Under the pieces are notes generated by a model. It saw only the letters and a program-made list of their open reading frames with translations. It was not told the origin of the DNA and did no database searches. From assembly GCF_003597395.2 (NCBI RefSeq), contig NC_133773.1, positions 61,965,857 to 62,029,856 of the forward strand: a stretch of DNA of 64,000 nt. The letters are read 5' to 3'. Position 1 is the first letter of the stretch. Each line of letters begins with the position of its first letter. Of the stretch, positions 1-9,769 are shown piece by piece. The position numbers were made by a program, and so were the translations under genes. The stretch comes from Chelonoidis abingdonii (lineage: Eukaryota; Chordata; Testudines; Testudinidae).

Positions 1-1279
1 GACAAGGTAGGTACTTACCAATCTTTTCATTCTGTTTAATGGGTCATATAAGATATTTTACAACTTGTCAAAAATTGGCTTCGCTCTCCTGTTAAAACTG
101 CTTATTCAGTTGCAGTTGGAAAGCAAAAATAACTCAAGCAGGCAGTTTGTAAAAATGAGCTTTGATGAGACAATTTACACTTTGCACATTTCTCTATCTA
201 TAGGTGCTTTACTCAGTTTCAAGGAAAGGTGGATCTAGAATAGTAAAACCTTTTTCATGTGAAAGGTTGTTTAGCATAGGGTGATATTTACATGAAATAT
301 TAAAATGTGTTCTTTCTGTTTTATAATGAACACGCTGCAAATGAGTGGAATAACAAGAAACCTTTACACTCTGTTTTAAATGTTGTGTATCTGCTTTTTA
401 TTGTATTATGTATTCACTTATTGATTTTGATTTATACATCCACAACATGTATAATTTGTGTACAAGATGTACAAAAAAGTCTCTTCTGCTTTATGCTAAT
501 TTGCCAAAATTGAAAAATAACTATTTCAGTGTATATAATTTTTAAAGAATCTGATTAAATGCATGTAAGGTTTATATTTATAAAAAGCCTTTGGAAAATA
601 ATGCATAGTTTGATAGCTAGCCCTCACTAGTCTTTCTGATGCATATTTTATGTACAACCCTACAAATGGTCTTTCTAATCCTATTGTTAGACTCTTAAGG
701 GATGGTCCAGAGATTTAAAATCTTCTTAGCACACAGACAAAGATAACAGGATATAATCTGAAAGACCCTGAAAGATAGAAACCCTAAGTATTCAGATTTA
801 ATCCAAAATATATAACTATTAGTTCAGTGATGCGTGAATGTGCAATGAAATGGACTTTCAGACCATGCACAATGAATGTGAAAAACACAGCAAAGCCCTG
901 ATACTGCTGTTTGCAACCAGCACCACAATCTTTAGGCATTATTTAACTGTTAGAACAAGGAACTGGGCTTCACATGACCAAGATCCTCTACCCAGTGTTA
1001 GATGAAAGCATAGGTACTGTGAGCCCATGCCTCAGGTCCCAGTTCCTGAAATCTCATGATGAAATCATAATCTGAGCTTTCATCAAAAAGCTTCTACCCC
1101 TTTATGTTGTGAACAAAAGTGGGCAGTGTGGAACGAGGAGGCTTAGCCCTATCTAAAGGGGAATGGTCCTGAACCACCCAGTCAACAGAACTTCTGCAGA
1201 TGACCCCTGATGCTGTCACTCAAAAGAAAGAGGGACACATGGCAATGAGGTCACAGCGGACTTCATTAATCCAGCTCCA
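1..1279. other. AT-rich stretch, no recognised feature
   Basis: I see no repeat family, no convincing exon and no long open frame. The short open frame at 307-513 is low-complexity and hydrophobic by base composition only. The block is AT-rich and has no terminal inverted repeats or duplications that I can find. It is probably ordinary intergenic or intronic DNA. Confidence 0.5.
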
Positions 1280-1440
1280 ACTCTCATTCTGATTTGCTGT
1301 GTGACCGCGGGCAAGTCATTTAAACCTATCTAGGCCTCAATTCCTCCTCTGTGAAATGAGATTAATAAAGGCGGATAAATGTTATAAAGCATTTGGAGAC
1401 TCAGATGAAATGCAGTGTAATCACAAAATATTATTACATT
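1280..1440 (+). mobile_element. MIR SINE (3' two thirds)
   Basis: The central MIR core is recognisable: a 'gtgtgaccgcgggcaagtca' block, then a 'cctctgtgaaatgagattaa' block, then a tail with 'taaagcatttggagactcag' and an AT-rich 3' end (aaatattatta). MIRs are ancient tRNA-derived SINEs mobilised by L2 LINEs. The tRNA-like head is not clear here, so the copy is 5'-truncated or decayed. Confidence 0.7.
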
Positions 1441-1456
1441 ACAGCTGGTTGGAAAA

Positions 1457-1640
1457 GGGGAGGGATAACTCAGTGGTTTGAGCTCTGGCCTGCTAAACCC
1501 AGGGTTGTGAGTTCAGTCCTTGAAGGGGTCCCTTAGGGATCTGGGGCAAAAATCAGTACTTGGTCCTGCTAGTGAAGGCAGGGGGCTGGACTCAATGACC
1601 TTTCAGGGTCCCTTCGAGTTCTATGAGATAGGTATATCTC
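1457..1640 (+). mobile_element. tRNA-derived SINE with CR1-like tail
   Basis: The head keeps RNA polymerase III promoter boxes: an A-box-like segment (ataactcagtggtttgagc) and a B-box-like segment (ggttgtgagttcagtcc) about 30 bp further on. The 3' part (1585-1630) matches the CR1 3' end signature 'gactcaatgacctttcaggg' followed by 'cccttcgagttctatgagat'. Sharing a tail with CR1 is the known arrangement of the chelonian polIII/SINE, which borrows the CR1 reverse transcriptase. It sits directly after the MIR. A second copy lies reversed at 54081-54254. Confidence 0.8.
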
Positions 1641-1649
1641 CATATAATG

Positions 1650-1905
1650 GGTAAAGTGATAGGTATTTTGCTCAAAAGATGGAAAGGTTTTGGTTTTTGT
1701 TTTAATTTTTCATGGACTTTTGGTTTTCACCAAAAAAACAAATTATTCAGTTTTCAGATGACTTGGTTTTTCAAAAGCTTAATTTAATAATAATAATAAA
1801 AAAAACCAGCAAAAAACCCTAAAATATTTTTTTTTAAAAACAGGCCACATTTAATCAGTTTTTGAACTAAACTTTTTGACAAGTTCCATTGCATGTATTG
1901 ACAAT
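1650..1905. repeat. A/T-rich TTTTGGTTTT-type repeat
   Basis: This stretch has repeated 'ggttttggttttt' and 'caccaaaaaaacaa' motifs on opposite strands, so it can fold on itself, and it includes an (AAT)n run near 1785-1800. The style matches other blocks here (40395-40928, 47395-47660, 53145-53310, 61800-62180) that appear to be hAT-type non-autonomous elements. No clear termini are visible. Confidence 0.35.
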
Positions 1906-1986
1906 TTTAAACAGAAAAATGCAGGCACTGTATTAACACTTGCGTTTTACCCCAGTTATAGTCAAAGTCAATGTGACATGAGGAAG

Positions 1987-2168
1987 AATGGTTCAGTGAT
2001 TAGGGCATTTGTGTAGAATTTGGGAGATTGGGATTTGATTTCTTGCTCTCCCACAGACTTCGTGTAGGACGATGGACAAGTCACTTAGCCTCTCTGCCTC
2101 CCTTCCCTATCCATAAAATGGAGATAATAGCATATTCCTACTTCATGGGGGTTTGTGAGGATAAATAG
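1987..2168 (+). mobile_element. MIR SINE, 5' half (split by LTR)
   Basis: A nearly full MIR begins with a tRNA-like head (gttcagtgattagggcattt), continues with 'ctcccacagacttcgtgtag', 'caagtcacttagcctctctg' and 'ccataaaatggagataatag', and stops at 'gtgaggataaatag'. The remaining MIR sequence resumes at 3366 after a 1197-bp LTR. The interruption falls inside the conserved 'ggataaatacattaaa' segment. Confidence 0.8.
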
Positions 2169-3365
2169 TGACATTTCACTCCATATTCTCTATGAAAATA
2201 TGCTTATGATATGAATGACATAACTGAGATATACTTTATACAAGATGGCTCGTGTAAGGTATCATTGGAAAGGTTCTGATTTACTGAATGTGATTATCCA
2301 ATTTGTATGCCTGTATCATTTCTGTATCTGAAGATAGGAATATTAACTATGTATCTGTATTTCAAATGCGTTACTTTGGGTATCACCCCCAACCAGCCCT
2401 TCAAGTGCAACAATGGAAAAGCCAGACCGGGCTAATGGGCCATTAGCAGAAACAATGGACTGTGAAAGGGTTTAGTCTTCCTGTGGATGCTGGAGACAGC
2501 CTACAAGCAATGGCTGCCACAGCCATGCAGAGACATGAGTCCGAGTCGCCTGGTACTGTATACCTCTCCTCTTCTTTTGGAATGCCAGTGGTTTTCCACT
2601 GGAAGACAAAGGGTTGCCGCCTTACACAAGAGCTAAGTTAGGCAGGAGAGTGACATCATCATGGTTCTCCTCTTCCTCTCCACCCTAAGAGACACTGAAA
2701 GACCTGGAAGCAAAAACTGAATTGGAGGGAGAAGGACTGAGCCCAAGCTGGAAGAGTGTCCAGCTTGTGAGTAATATTAACTGAGGTTTCAAACTGGAGA
2801 CCAGTGTATCTGCCTTTCAAGAGTTTCTCTAATCTGCCTGCAACAATATCTAGGGTGAGATACTACTATTTGTAACCAATTTCTTAAGTGAAACAAGCTT
2901 AGATTGCGTGTTTGGTTTTATTTGCTTAGTAATCTGCTTTTTCTGTTTGCTACCCCTTTAATCACTCAAAATATGCCTTTTATAGTTAATAAATTTTTTT
3001 TTGTTTCTTATTAAACCCTGTTTCTGTAATTTCTAACTGCAAAGAGGGTGCGGGGGGAGAAGTTGTGCATATCTTCCTCCACATTGAGGGAGGGGCAGAT
3101 TTCATAATATTCCTTTGGGTCTGCTCTCCAAGGGAGGTGGACACCTGAGTGCTGGGGCAAGTCCCTTAAGCTGAGCCTTCTCAGAACTGATCTCAGTGTC
3201 CATTTTGGTTTGCAGTTGGGTGTGTACCTGCCTGTGTGTTTGCTGGAGGAGGCTTAATGGCCTCACTCAGCAAGACAGGTAAAAAGGGTCCCAGGCTAGC
3301 ATAACAGGCAGGCTCAGTTGTCTCTTAGCACATCAGGTGGCATCCTAAGGGTCCAACCCCTCACA
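2169..3365 (+). mobile_element. Solo LTR, family A, inserted in a MIR
   Basis: The 1197-bp unit starts with TG and ends with CA (tgacattt ... cccctcaca). It contains an AATAAA-type polyadenylation signal in 'agttaataaattttt' near 2986. It is flanked by aatag (2164-2168) and aatac (3366-3370), a 5-bp target-site duplication with one substitution. The MIR on both sides joins perfectly when the LTR and one copy of the duplication are removed. No internal retroviral sequence remains, so this is a solo LTR left by recombination. Whether the parent was a class III-like ERV or a Ty3/Gypsy element is not decided by the sequence. Confidence 0.8.
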
Positions 3366-3432
3366 AATACATTAAAGATTGTGAGGTGCTCGAGGTCATA
3401 GTGATGGGCCCATATAAATACTTTAGAATAGA
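3366..3432 (+). mobile_element. MIR SINE, 3' half
   Basis: The segment 'aatacattaaagattgtgag' followed by 'gtgctcgaggtcatagtgat' and 'gggcccatataaatacttta' is the MIR 3' end, continuous with 1987-2168. Confidence 0.75.
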
Positions 3433-6189
3433 AGTGCCATGCATTCAACAGGGCATCACCCTGAGGAAGGAGACTCATGATCAAAGAAGACCACAAATTT
3501 AATATTTCATTACTGCTCTTCAAAACCATAGGGTAAGATAATGCAGCCGTCAAAAGTGCAGTTCCATAAAACCCCTCACTTCAAAATTTAGTATGTTTAT
3601 TGGCTGAAGGAACACACAGGCATTTCTTCTCGTACTAAAGATGCAGCATGTGGCCCATTAAATCCTTGATGCTTTGTTCAGAACAAGGCCCGTAAACACG
3701 TAAAACTCAATTCTTGCGTTTAAAGAGACCTGCAATGCAAAACTTCAAACTTAAGTTAATTATACAAGTTTGTATTCTTGTTCTAACCCAGATCTGAAAG
3801 CAGTTGGCCAAGGAAAAAATGCATACATATAAAAATGACATCACATAGTGTACACACCTGTTCACATACAAATGGGCAAGGGAAAATATCTGTATTTATC
3901 TCAAGTAAAATACACACTTTCTTAATTTTAAAGGAAGTCTGTTTTTATTTGGGGACTATCACCTACAATAGGGTGGGTCACTTCTCCTAATACTTTAGAT
4001 TCTCAGCTGCTAAACTGTACATGCTCACATATAAGGGTCCCCAGCAATATTTAATTTAGTTCCGTCTCCTGACTAATGAGCTTCAGAAATCTTTCTTTTA
4101 AGGTTTTCTGTAGTGTCCATTACTACAGGTATCATAAGTGCTTCCCAGGTAGATTTGATCTGCCTAGTTAGATCCCTAATGGACTTCAAAGAGTCTTCTG
4201 CTAAACCCCCTCACCTGGCTGAAAAACTTCAGCTCCAAACACCTCTGAAAATCAATCTGGATCCAAACTTAATGACTCAAAGCCACTGTAGTTTAGATCT
4301 CCGTGGGTGCTGGGATCCCAGCAGAATAGTCTAATACATAGTAGTACTTTTTCAGACCTTTAGCAGTTCAGACGGAAGCTCCCCATCCTTAATGCAGATA
4401 AGCTCTTCTCATCAAAGAGTGGTAGTGACATCCACTTCCTCCTGAGAAGCACTGCAAAATGTGAAGGAATGAGTGCTCCTCAGTAATCTACACACCATAT
4501 GGGCACTAGAAAGGATTCTGTAGGCTGACTGCAACCCTACTGATAGGAGGAGAGGGTTGATAGGCCAGGTCCTATGGAAATGAAGCGAGGCTTTGGAAGG
4601 AAAGGGTGAAAAAGAAACCCACAGGAACATGCTGGAGGAAGGAGAGACTGGAGGAGCATGCAGAGAGGAGGACAGATGGTTGGAGGGAGAATGAAGGAAG
4701 AAACAGAGGTGCTTAATAGAGAAGTGATAAACTTGGCTAAAGGAAAGATATGAAAGCTAGAGTGAGGAAATAAAAAATACAAGGATAAAACAAATGAGCT
4801 TGAGAGAAAGAGACCCACTCCAAAAAGAAAAATGAGATGTTAAAGAGAAAAAGGTCTTCTCAGTATGACAGAAATATGAAAAAATAAAATTATAAATTAC
4901 TTATTATAAAAGGTCTGAAGGAAAACACAGATCCCAAAAAAGAAGCAGAGAGAGAAAGAGGGAGCATGTGCTACAGAAGGAAAGAAAAAGTGAACTTCAA
5001 ATCAAATGCTTTTTGTTTTTAACATTCGTTAATGAAAAGTTTGCTGCTCAGATGTTATGATACAATATATACTTTTTTTCATGAGGAGTAAGTTCAGAGA
5101 ATGATTTATTGCTAATAGTTTGCACTTACAGAGCCCACTTCTTCCTTCATATCAGTGCAAATAATTACATAAGGAGAAGGGCAATGATTAATCGAGTCCC
5201 TAGAGTCTGCCATCCAAGGTCCGTAATTATTAAGCTTTCTGCCTAGATATAAGGGTTTAACTGTAAAGCACAGACAAAAACTTCTGTAATGATTTTTAAC
5301 TTTCTTTAAGAATAGAATTTAATTTTTTCCACCCTTACTTATTGCTACAATGTAAAGTGCCTGCTGGGAAATCATGGGAAAGACCATGGGATGGAGGAGC
5401 GTAACCCTGAGGGAAAGGATGCCTTAAGTTAAACTGAACTCCTCAGATAATAAATAGTTTGTCCTATCCAACCATTAATGGCCAATAGGAAGAACACAAA
5501 AAGCTATAAATGCCCATCCTACTCTCCACACACTGTGTCTATACATGCAAATACACCAGCATTTCTGTAACGGCTCTCTCCATCTCTAGTTATAGGCCAC
5601 ACTTTTTTTCAGCACGCAGATTTATTTCCCTTTCTTTTAGAAGATCAGTTGTTTTACTCAGCTATTTGAGGTGTTTCAAACCAAGAGAGTCTCATAGATT
5701 AGTTTTTGTGAAGCTTAAACCTTTTAGTGTAATTGCTTCTAAAAATATCTTCTTGAAACTAGAGCTGCAGTATAATTTAATACAGTTTTTTAAAAAAGTC
5801 CTGAGGGAAAGCTGCAGTCCCATACTTCATAAATACTGTAAAATGTGATTGTTTGCCTCCTTAAAGTATTTTCTTGTTTTACTATTTTATACTAGACTCG
5901 GCAATGCATCTCTGTAATTTATGCAAAGCAGCTTACTTATTGGCCAAGGAAGAACTGCATGCCCGCTATTTTGTGTAACAGTTTGTAAAGGATATATTAA
6001 TTTTTCTTTTGTATATCTGCACACAATTTTCATCCCAGTTCTCTGAAGCAGAAAATCCTATTTTGGGCACTTTGTTACCTTATTTCTAAATATTTATTTC
6101 AAAACTCTTAGGAAATGGTAGGAAAAACAAACAAAATGGGCAGAGAGCAGAACAGTGATGATGAGGGAATCGTGAAGCTATTATACAAA
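3433..6189. other. Unique sequence with a purine-rich block
   Basis: No gene or repeat family is recognised. From about 4550 to 4990 the plus strand is strongly purine-rich (ggaaggagagactggagg, agaaagagggagcatg), which is probably a decayed GA-rich microsatellite or an old repeat. The open frames on the complementary strand there (Ser/Leu/Phe-rich) are a by-product of the composition. The rest is AT-rich DNA with no terminal repeats. Confidence 0.45.
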
Positions 6190-6482
6190 GGGTACGTCTT
6201 CACTACTGGCCGTATCGGCAGGTAGCAATCGATTTCTCGGGGATCGATATATCGCGTCTCATCTGGACCCGATATATCGATGCCTGAATGAGTTCCTGTT
6301 GACTCTGGAACTCCACCAACATGAACGGCGGTAGCGGAGTCGACAGGAGGAGCCGCGGACGTCGATCCCACGCCGTGAGGACGGTAGGTAACTCAATCTA
6401 AGATACTTCGTCTTCAGCTACACTATTCATGTAGCTGAAGTTGTGTATCTTAGATCGATTCCCCCCCAGTGTATAGCAGCCC
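6190..6482 (-). mobile_element. MITE, Harbinger-like, with subterminal hairpin
   Basis: The left end reads gggtacgtcttcact and the right end agtgtatagcagccc, decayed versions of the GGGTATGTCTACACT terminal repeat seen in other copies. The interior is CpG-rich with several ATCGAT motifs. Near the right end is a hairpin whose arms are atctaagata (6397-6406) and tatcttagat (6446-6455), with nested tcagctac / gtagctga. The same hairpin lies near the left end of the 9459-9769 copy, so this copy is in the opposite orientation. No transposase is encoded. Confidence 0.65.
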
Positions 6483-6647
6483 AATGTGACAGTGAATCTG
6501 GGCAAAATTAAACCCAAATTAGTAGATTTTCTAGAGGTAATGCCTTATAGAAGATCAAAAGGACAGTAAGTCAAATGCAACACTTATTTGTTTCAGCAAA
6601 AACAACGAGGAGTCCTTGTGGCATCTTAGAGACTAACAAATGTATTT

Positions 6648-6685
6648 GGGCATAAGCTTTCGTGGGCTAAAGCACACTTCATCAG
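6648..6685 (-). ncRNA. Hammerhead-ribozyme-like core in PLE terminal repeat (degenerate)
   Basis: On the minus strand the segment reads CTGATGA (6685-6679), an extra A, a stem II pair with loop TTTA, GAAA (6661-6658), and a minimal stem III GC-TTAT-GC. This is the conserved core order of a hammerhead ribozyme. It is decayed: the residue that should be U at position 16.1 is C, and stem II has one mismatch. A convincing stem I is not visible. It is probably inactive in this copy. Confidence 0.45.
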
Positions 6686-6975
6686 ATGCATGAAGTGAAA
6701 AATACAGGAGCAGGTATAAATACATGAAAGGATGGGGGTTGCTTTACCAAGCGTGAGGTCAATCTAAAGAGAGAAATCAATTAACAGCAGGATACAAAGG
6801 GAGGAAAAGTAACTTTTGAAGTGGTAAGAGACTGGCCCATTACAGACAATTGACAAGAAGGTGTGAGTAACAGTAGGGAGAAATTAGTATTGGGGAAATT
6901 AAGTTTAGGTTTTGTAATGACCCAACCACTCCCAGCCTTTATTCAGGCCTAATCTGATGGTATCTAGTTTGCAAA

Positions 6976-7514
6976 TTAATTTTTCTGCAGCTTCACGTTG
7001 GAGTCTGTTTTAGAAGGTTTTTTTTGTTGAAGAATTGCCACTTTTAGGTCTGTTATCAAGTGACCAGAGAGATTGAAGTAGTGTTCTACTGGTTTTTGAA
7101 TCTTATGATTCCTGATGTCAGATTTGTGTCCATTTATTCTTTTGCATAGAGACTGTCTGGTTTGGCCAATGTACATGGCAGATGGGCATTGCTGGCACAT
7201 GATGGCATATATCACATTAGTAGATGTGCAGGTGAATGAGCCCTGGATGGTGTGGCTAATGTGGTTAGGTCCTATGATGGTGTCCCTGGAATAGATATGT
7301 GGACAGATTTGGCACCGGGGTTTGTAGCAGGGTTTGGTTCCTGGGTTGGTGTTTTTGTTGTGTGGTGTGTAGTTGCTGGTGAGTGTTTGCTTCAGGTTAG
7401 GGGCTGTTTGTAGGCGAGGACTGGCCTGTGTCCCAAGGTCTGTGAGAGTGAGGGATTGTCCTTCAGGATAGGTTGTAGATCCTTGATGAGGCACTGGAGA
7501 ACAGTAGAAGAACC
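6976..7514 (-). pseudogene. GIY-YIG endonuclease remnant of a Penelope-like element
   Basis: In intact PLEs this domain nicks target DNA and follows the reverse transcriptase. Visible features in order: a Cys-rich linker (KPCYKPRCQICPHI), the GIY-like strand NVIYAI, a CxxC pair (CQQCPSAM), the YIG strand (MYIGQTRQ), a conserved Arg/His segment (LCKRINGHKSDIRN), then PVEHYFNLSGH. The open frame runs to 6976 but its start codon at 7533 lies outside the PLE, in the inverted flanking copy, so the true N-terminus is missing. The C-terminus is cut by a stop after SNVKLQKN; homologous-looking sequence continues downstream (FAN, stop, IPSD), suggesting that the stop is a mutation. It is non-functional without the RT. 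GIY-YIG identity is strong; the PLE subclass is not determined. Confidence 0.75.
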
Positions 7515-7599
7515 CTTCAATCTCTCTGGTCACTCAATAACAGACCTAAAATTGGCAATTCTTCAACAAAAAAACCTTCAAAAACAGACTCCAACGTGA
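7515..7599 (+). repeat. Inverted 85-bp copy of the PLE endonuclease region
   Basis: This segment is the reverse complement of 6993-7078, with a few substitutions and one length change. It encodes the endonuclease C-terminal region on the plus strand, while the neighbouring PLE runs on the minus strand. The two arms are separated by 436 bp and could form a large foldback. It may be a head-to-head second insertion or an inversion made during reverse transcription of one insertion. Confidence 0.7.
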
Positions 7600-7957
7600 C
7601 TTCTAATTTTGAGTGCTTCGATTTTTGGGCACCAGATTTTAGACACTGTAGGGTCCTAGTGTCTTGTAGGTGGTGACCAGCACTTTGAAATGGTTCTGAT
7701 TTCAATGGATGGGGAGCCAGCAGAAGTCCAAGAGCACGGATATAATGGGTTATAATTATTTCTTGCTCAGAAGACAGGCTGTTGGAATCTGAGTGAGTCT
7801 CCAGCAGTCTCCAGGGAGAGACAGTAGCAGTAGTCCAGCCTAGAGGTGACTAAAGCATGGATTACTGTGCCCTCATCCAAATGGAATGGATGTGACTTCC
7901 TGGCTAATTACTAGCTAGATCTGGGACAAAAAGGCATTCCTCACTACTGTTGCTACA
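7600..7957 (-). repeat. Old interspersed repeat fragment, LINE-like
   Basis: Phrases such as 'gtagtccagcctagaggtga' and 'ctaaagcatggattactgtg' (around 7830-7866) are familiar from dispersed amniote LINE-type repeats read in antisense. I cannot name the family. There is no intact frame. Confidence 0.3.
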
Positions 7958-8276
7958 GATTCATAGATTCCAAGGCCAGAAGGGACCACTGTGATCATCT
8001 AGTCTGACCTCCTGTATAACACAGAGCATAGAACTCCCCAAAAATAATTCCTAAAGTATATCTTTTAGAAAAATATCCAATCTGGATTTAAAAATGGTCA
8101 GTGGTAAAGAATCCTTCCAACCACAGGTAAATTGTTCCAGTGGTTAAATACTTCATATTAAGAATTAATGCCTTATTTCCAGTCTGAATATGTCTAGCTT
8201 CAACTTCAGCTTTAGAATCATGTCATACCTTTCTCTGCTAGATGGACAAGCCCATTATCAAATATTTGTTCCTCAT
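7958..8276 (-). mobile_element. CR1 LINE, 3' end (piece 1 of 3)
   Basis: The minus-strand CR1 3' terminus is clear: attcatagattcc, then 'ggccagaagggaccactgtg', 'atcatctagtctgacctcct' and 'aaattgttccagtggttaaa'. The piece stops at 'aaatatttgttcctcat', where an LTR begins. CR1 sequence resumes at about 9366 ('accaatagactgttatcgag'). Confidence 0.85.
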
Positions 8277-9347
8277 TGTGACAATCAGGATCAAGACTCC
8301 CCACAGGGAGAACAGGGTGCCTGAACCCCCCAATATAAACATCTGAATCAATTGGTTTATACAATGTTATTGTATCTATGTCTGGTAAGGTCTATTATGA
8401 AAGCTTGTAATGTTCTGAACTTGATGGTCATTAAGAGGTTACAGTTATGAATGTGTGTGTAGAACATTGTAATTGTAAGTAGGAGTTAACTGCAGCATCC
8501 CCTCACAAGGGGTGAAGTGATCAGGGAAGGTAACCTCCCAGGCTAGCTATTCACATGAAACTAATTGCAAGCCTAGCATTGTACAACCTAGGGGAAGACA
8601 GGGGACCACTGAAGTATATGGAAAAACATTTAAACTAAAAAATAAACCCTAGTCTTTGAAAACTAAGGAAGGAACGAGTTCCCAGCACCCTGTGTAGACA
8701 GGAATATCCATCTGAGAGAAAGGGGTAGGGGGACCTGCAAACCCTGCTAAAAGGAAAAAGATTTTGAAGTAAAGGCTTCCAGAAATGAGGGCCAGCAGGG
8801 TGCTGTCTATGAAAGGCTGAATCCCCACTAGGACAGAGGGTCCTCTCGGAAACTGTTCAGAGACAATAGGTAACTTATATTAGAAAAGAATGTAAAGCCT
8901 GAGAGTCTTTGTTTATTTTCTGTGTAACTTGTATGTAGTTGCTTTTCCTCACTATTCCACCTTGGAATCTACAATTTTTCTATTAAATAAACATTTGTTT
9001 ATTTCTACCGCACGCAGGTCTCTGCTGTGCAACCCTGCAGTGCCACAGTGAACTGATGATTGGGGGCAGGTTTCACTCCTTTTGAGGTTACAAAAAGTTC
9101 AAGTGTTGGGTAACTAAGAACTCGGGGGAAGGGATTTGTGGATACCCTGGATTGGATGGGGCTGCTGAGATCACCCTGCAAGGACTAACTAGGCTGCTGG
9201 AAGCCAAGGTTAAGACTTTTATACTTGTAAGCTGGCTACTGGTGTCAGAGCTCTGAGCCATAGCAGCATAGCATTAAGGCACCCAATATTAGAAGGCAGG
9301 TGGTAACAGAATCCCTTACTAGTCTGGGTGATCCCCAAAATGTCATA
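8277..9347 (+). mobile_element. LTR, family B, inserted in CR1
   Basis: The unit begins TGTGACAATCAGG directly after CR1 sequence and ends near 'ccccaaaatgtcata'. It has a polyadenylation signal in 'ctattaaataaacatt' (about 8980) followed by a GC-richer 3' third. No coding sequence is present, so it looks like a solo LTR. The right boundary is uncertain: about 18 bp of unexplained sequence lies before CR1 resumes, and I could not find a clean duplication. A 3' fragment of the same family appears at 11395-11495. Confidence 0.6.
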
Positions 9348-9458
9348 GTACTCAAAACGGCATATCTGTATAGATACCAATAGACTGTTATCGAGTCACC
9401 CCTTAATCTTCTGCTTGTTAAGCTTAATAGATTGAGCTCCTTGTGCCTCTCACCTTAA
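9348..9458 (-). mobile_element. CR1 LINE (piece 2 of 3)
   Basis: From about 9366 the sequence 'agactgttatcgagtcaccc', 'cttaatcttctgcttgttaa' and 'agattgagctccttgtgcct' continues the CR1 that was interrupted at 8276. It ends at a TAA that is duplicated on the far side of a MITE. Confidence 0.8.
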
Positions 9459-9769
9459 GACCTGGTCTACACTGGGGGGTGCGTGGGGGGACGATCTAAG
9501 ATATGCAACTTAAGCTACGAGAATAGCATAGCTGAAGTCGACGTATCTTAGATTGACTTAGATTGACTTACTTCGCGTTCTCGCAGTGCAGGATCGACAG
9601 CCACCGCTCCCCCATCAACTCCGCTTCTGCCTCTCACCCTGGTGGAGTTCCAGAGTTGCTGGGGAATGGGTTCGGGGATCAATTTATCGTGTCTAGATGA
9701 GACACAATACATCGATCCTAGATAGATCAATCACTACCTACTTATATGGCGGGTAGTGTAGACATACCC
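9459..9769 (+). mobile_element. MITE, Harbinger-like, nested in CR1
   Basis: The 311-bp element has ends gacctggtctacact and agtgtagacataccc, imperfect inverted repeats sharing TCTACACT. It is flanked by TAA on both sides (9456-9458 and 9770-9772), a 3-bp target duplication typical of PIF/Harbinger. Removing it and one TAA rejoins the CR1 sequence. Inside is the same subterminal hairpin (atctaagata / tatcttagat) as in the 6190-6482 copy. The open frame on the minus strand is not a gene. Confidence 0.75.

Larger units (their letters stand above)
6590..7514 (-). mobile_element. Penelope-like element, 5'-truncated
   Basis: Read on the minus strand, this segment carries the C-terminal GIY-YIG endonuclease coding region (7514-6976), about 300 bp of untranslated sequence, and the terminal repeat (6715-6590) that recurs as short copies at 18.9, 37.3 and 37.8 kb. 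The reverse-transcriptase part expected upstream is absent, so the copy is 5'-truncated at about 7514. There it abuts an inverted 85-bp copy of its own endonuclease region. The presence of the endonuclease next to the short terminal repeat is what identifies the short repeats as PLE tails. Confidence 0.75.

Noticed and set aside
5510..5848. 112-codon plus-strand frame
   Set aside because: Ser/Arg/Leu composition without motifs, in AT-rich DNA with no promoter or splice evidence.
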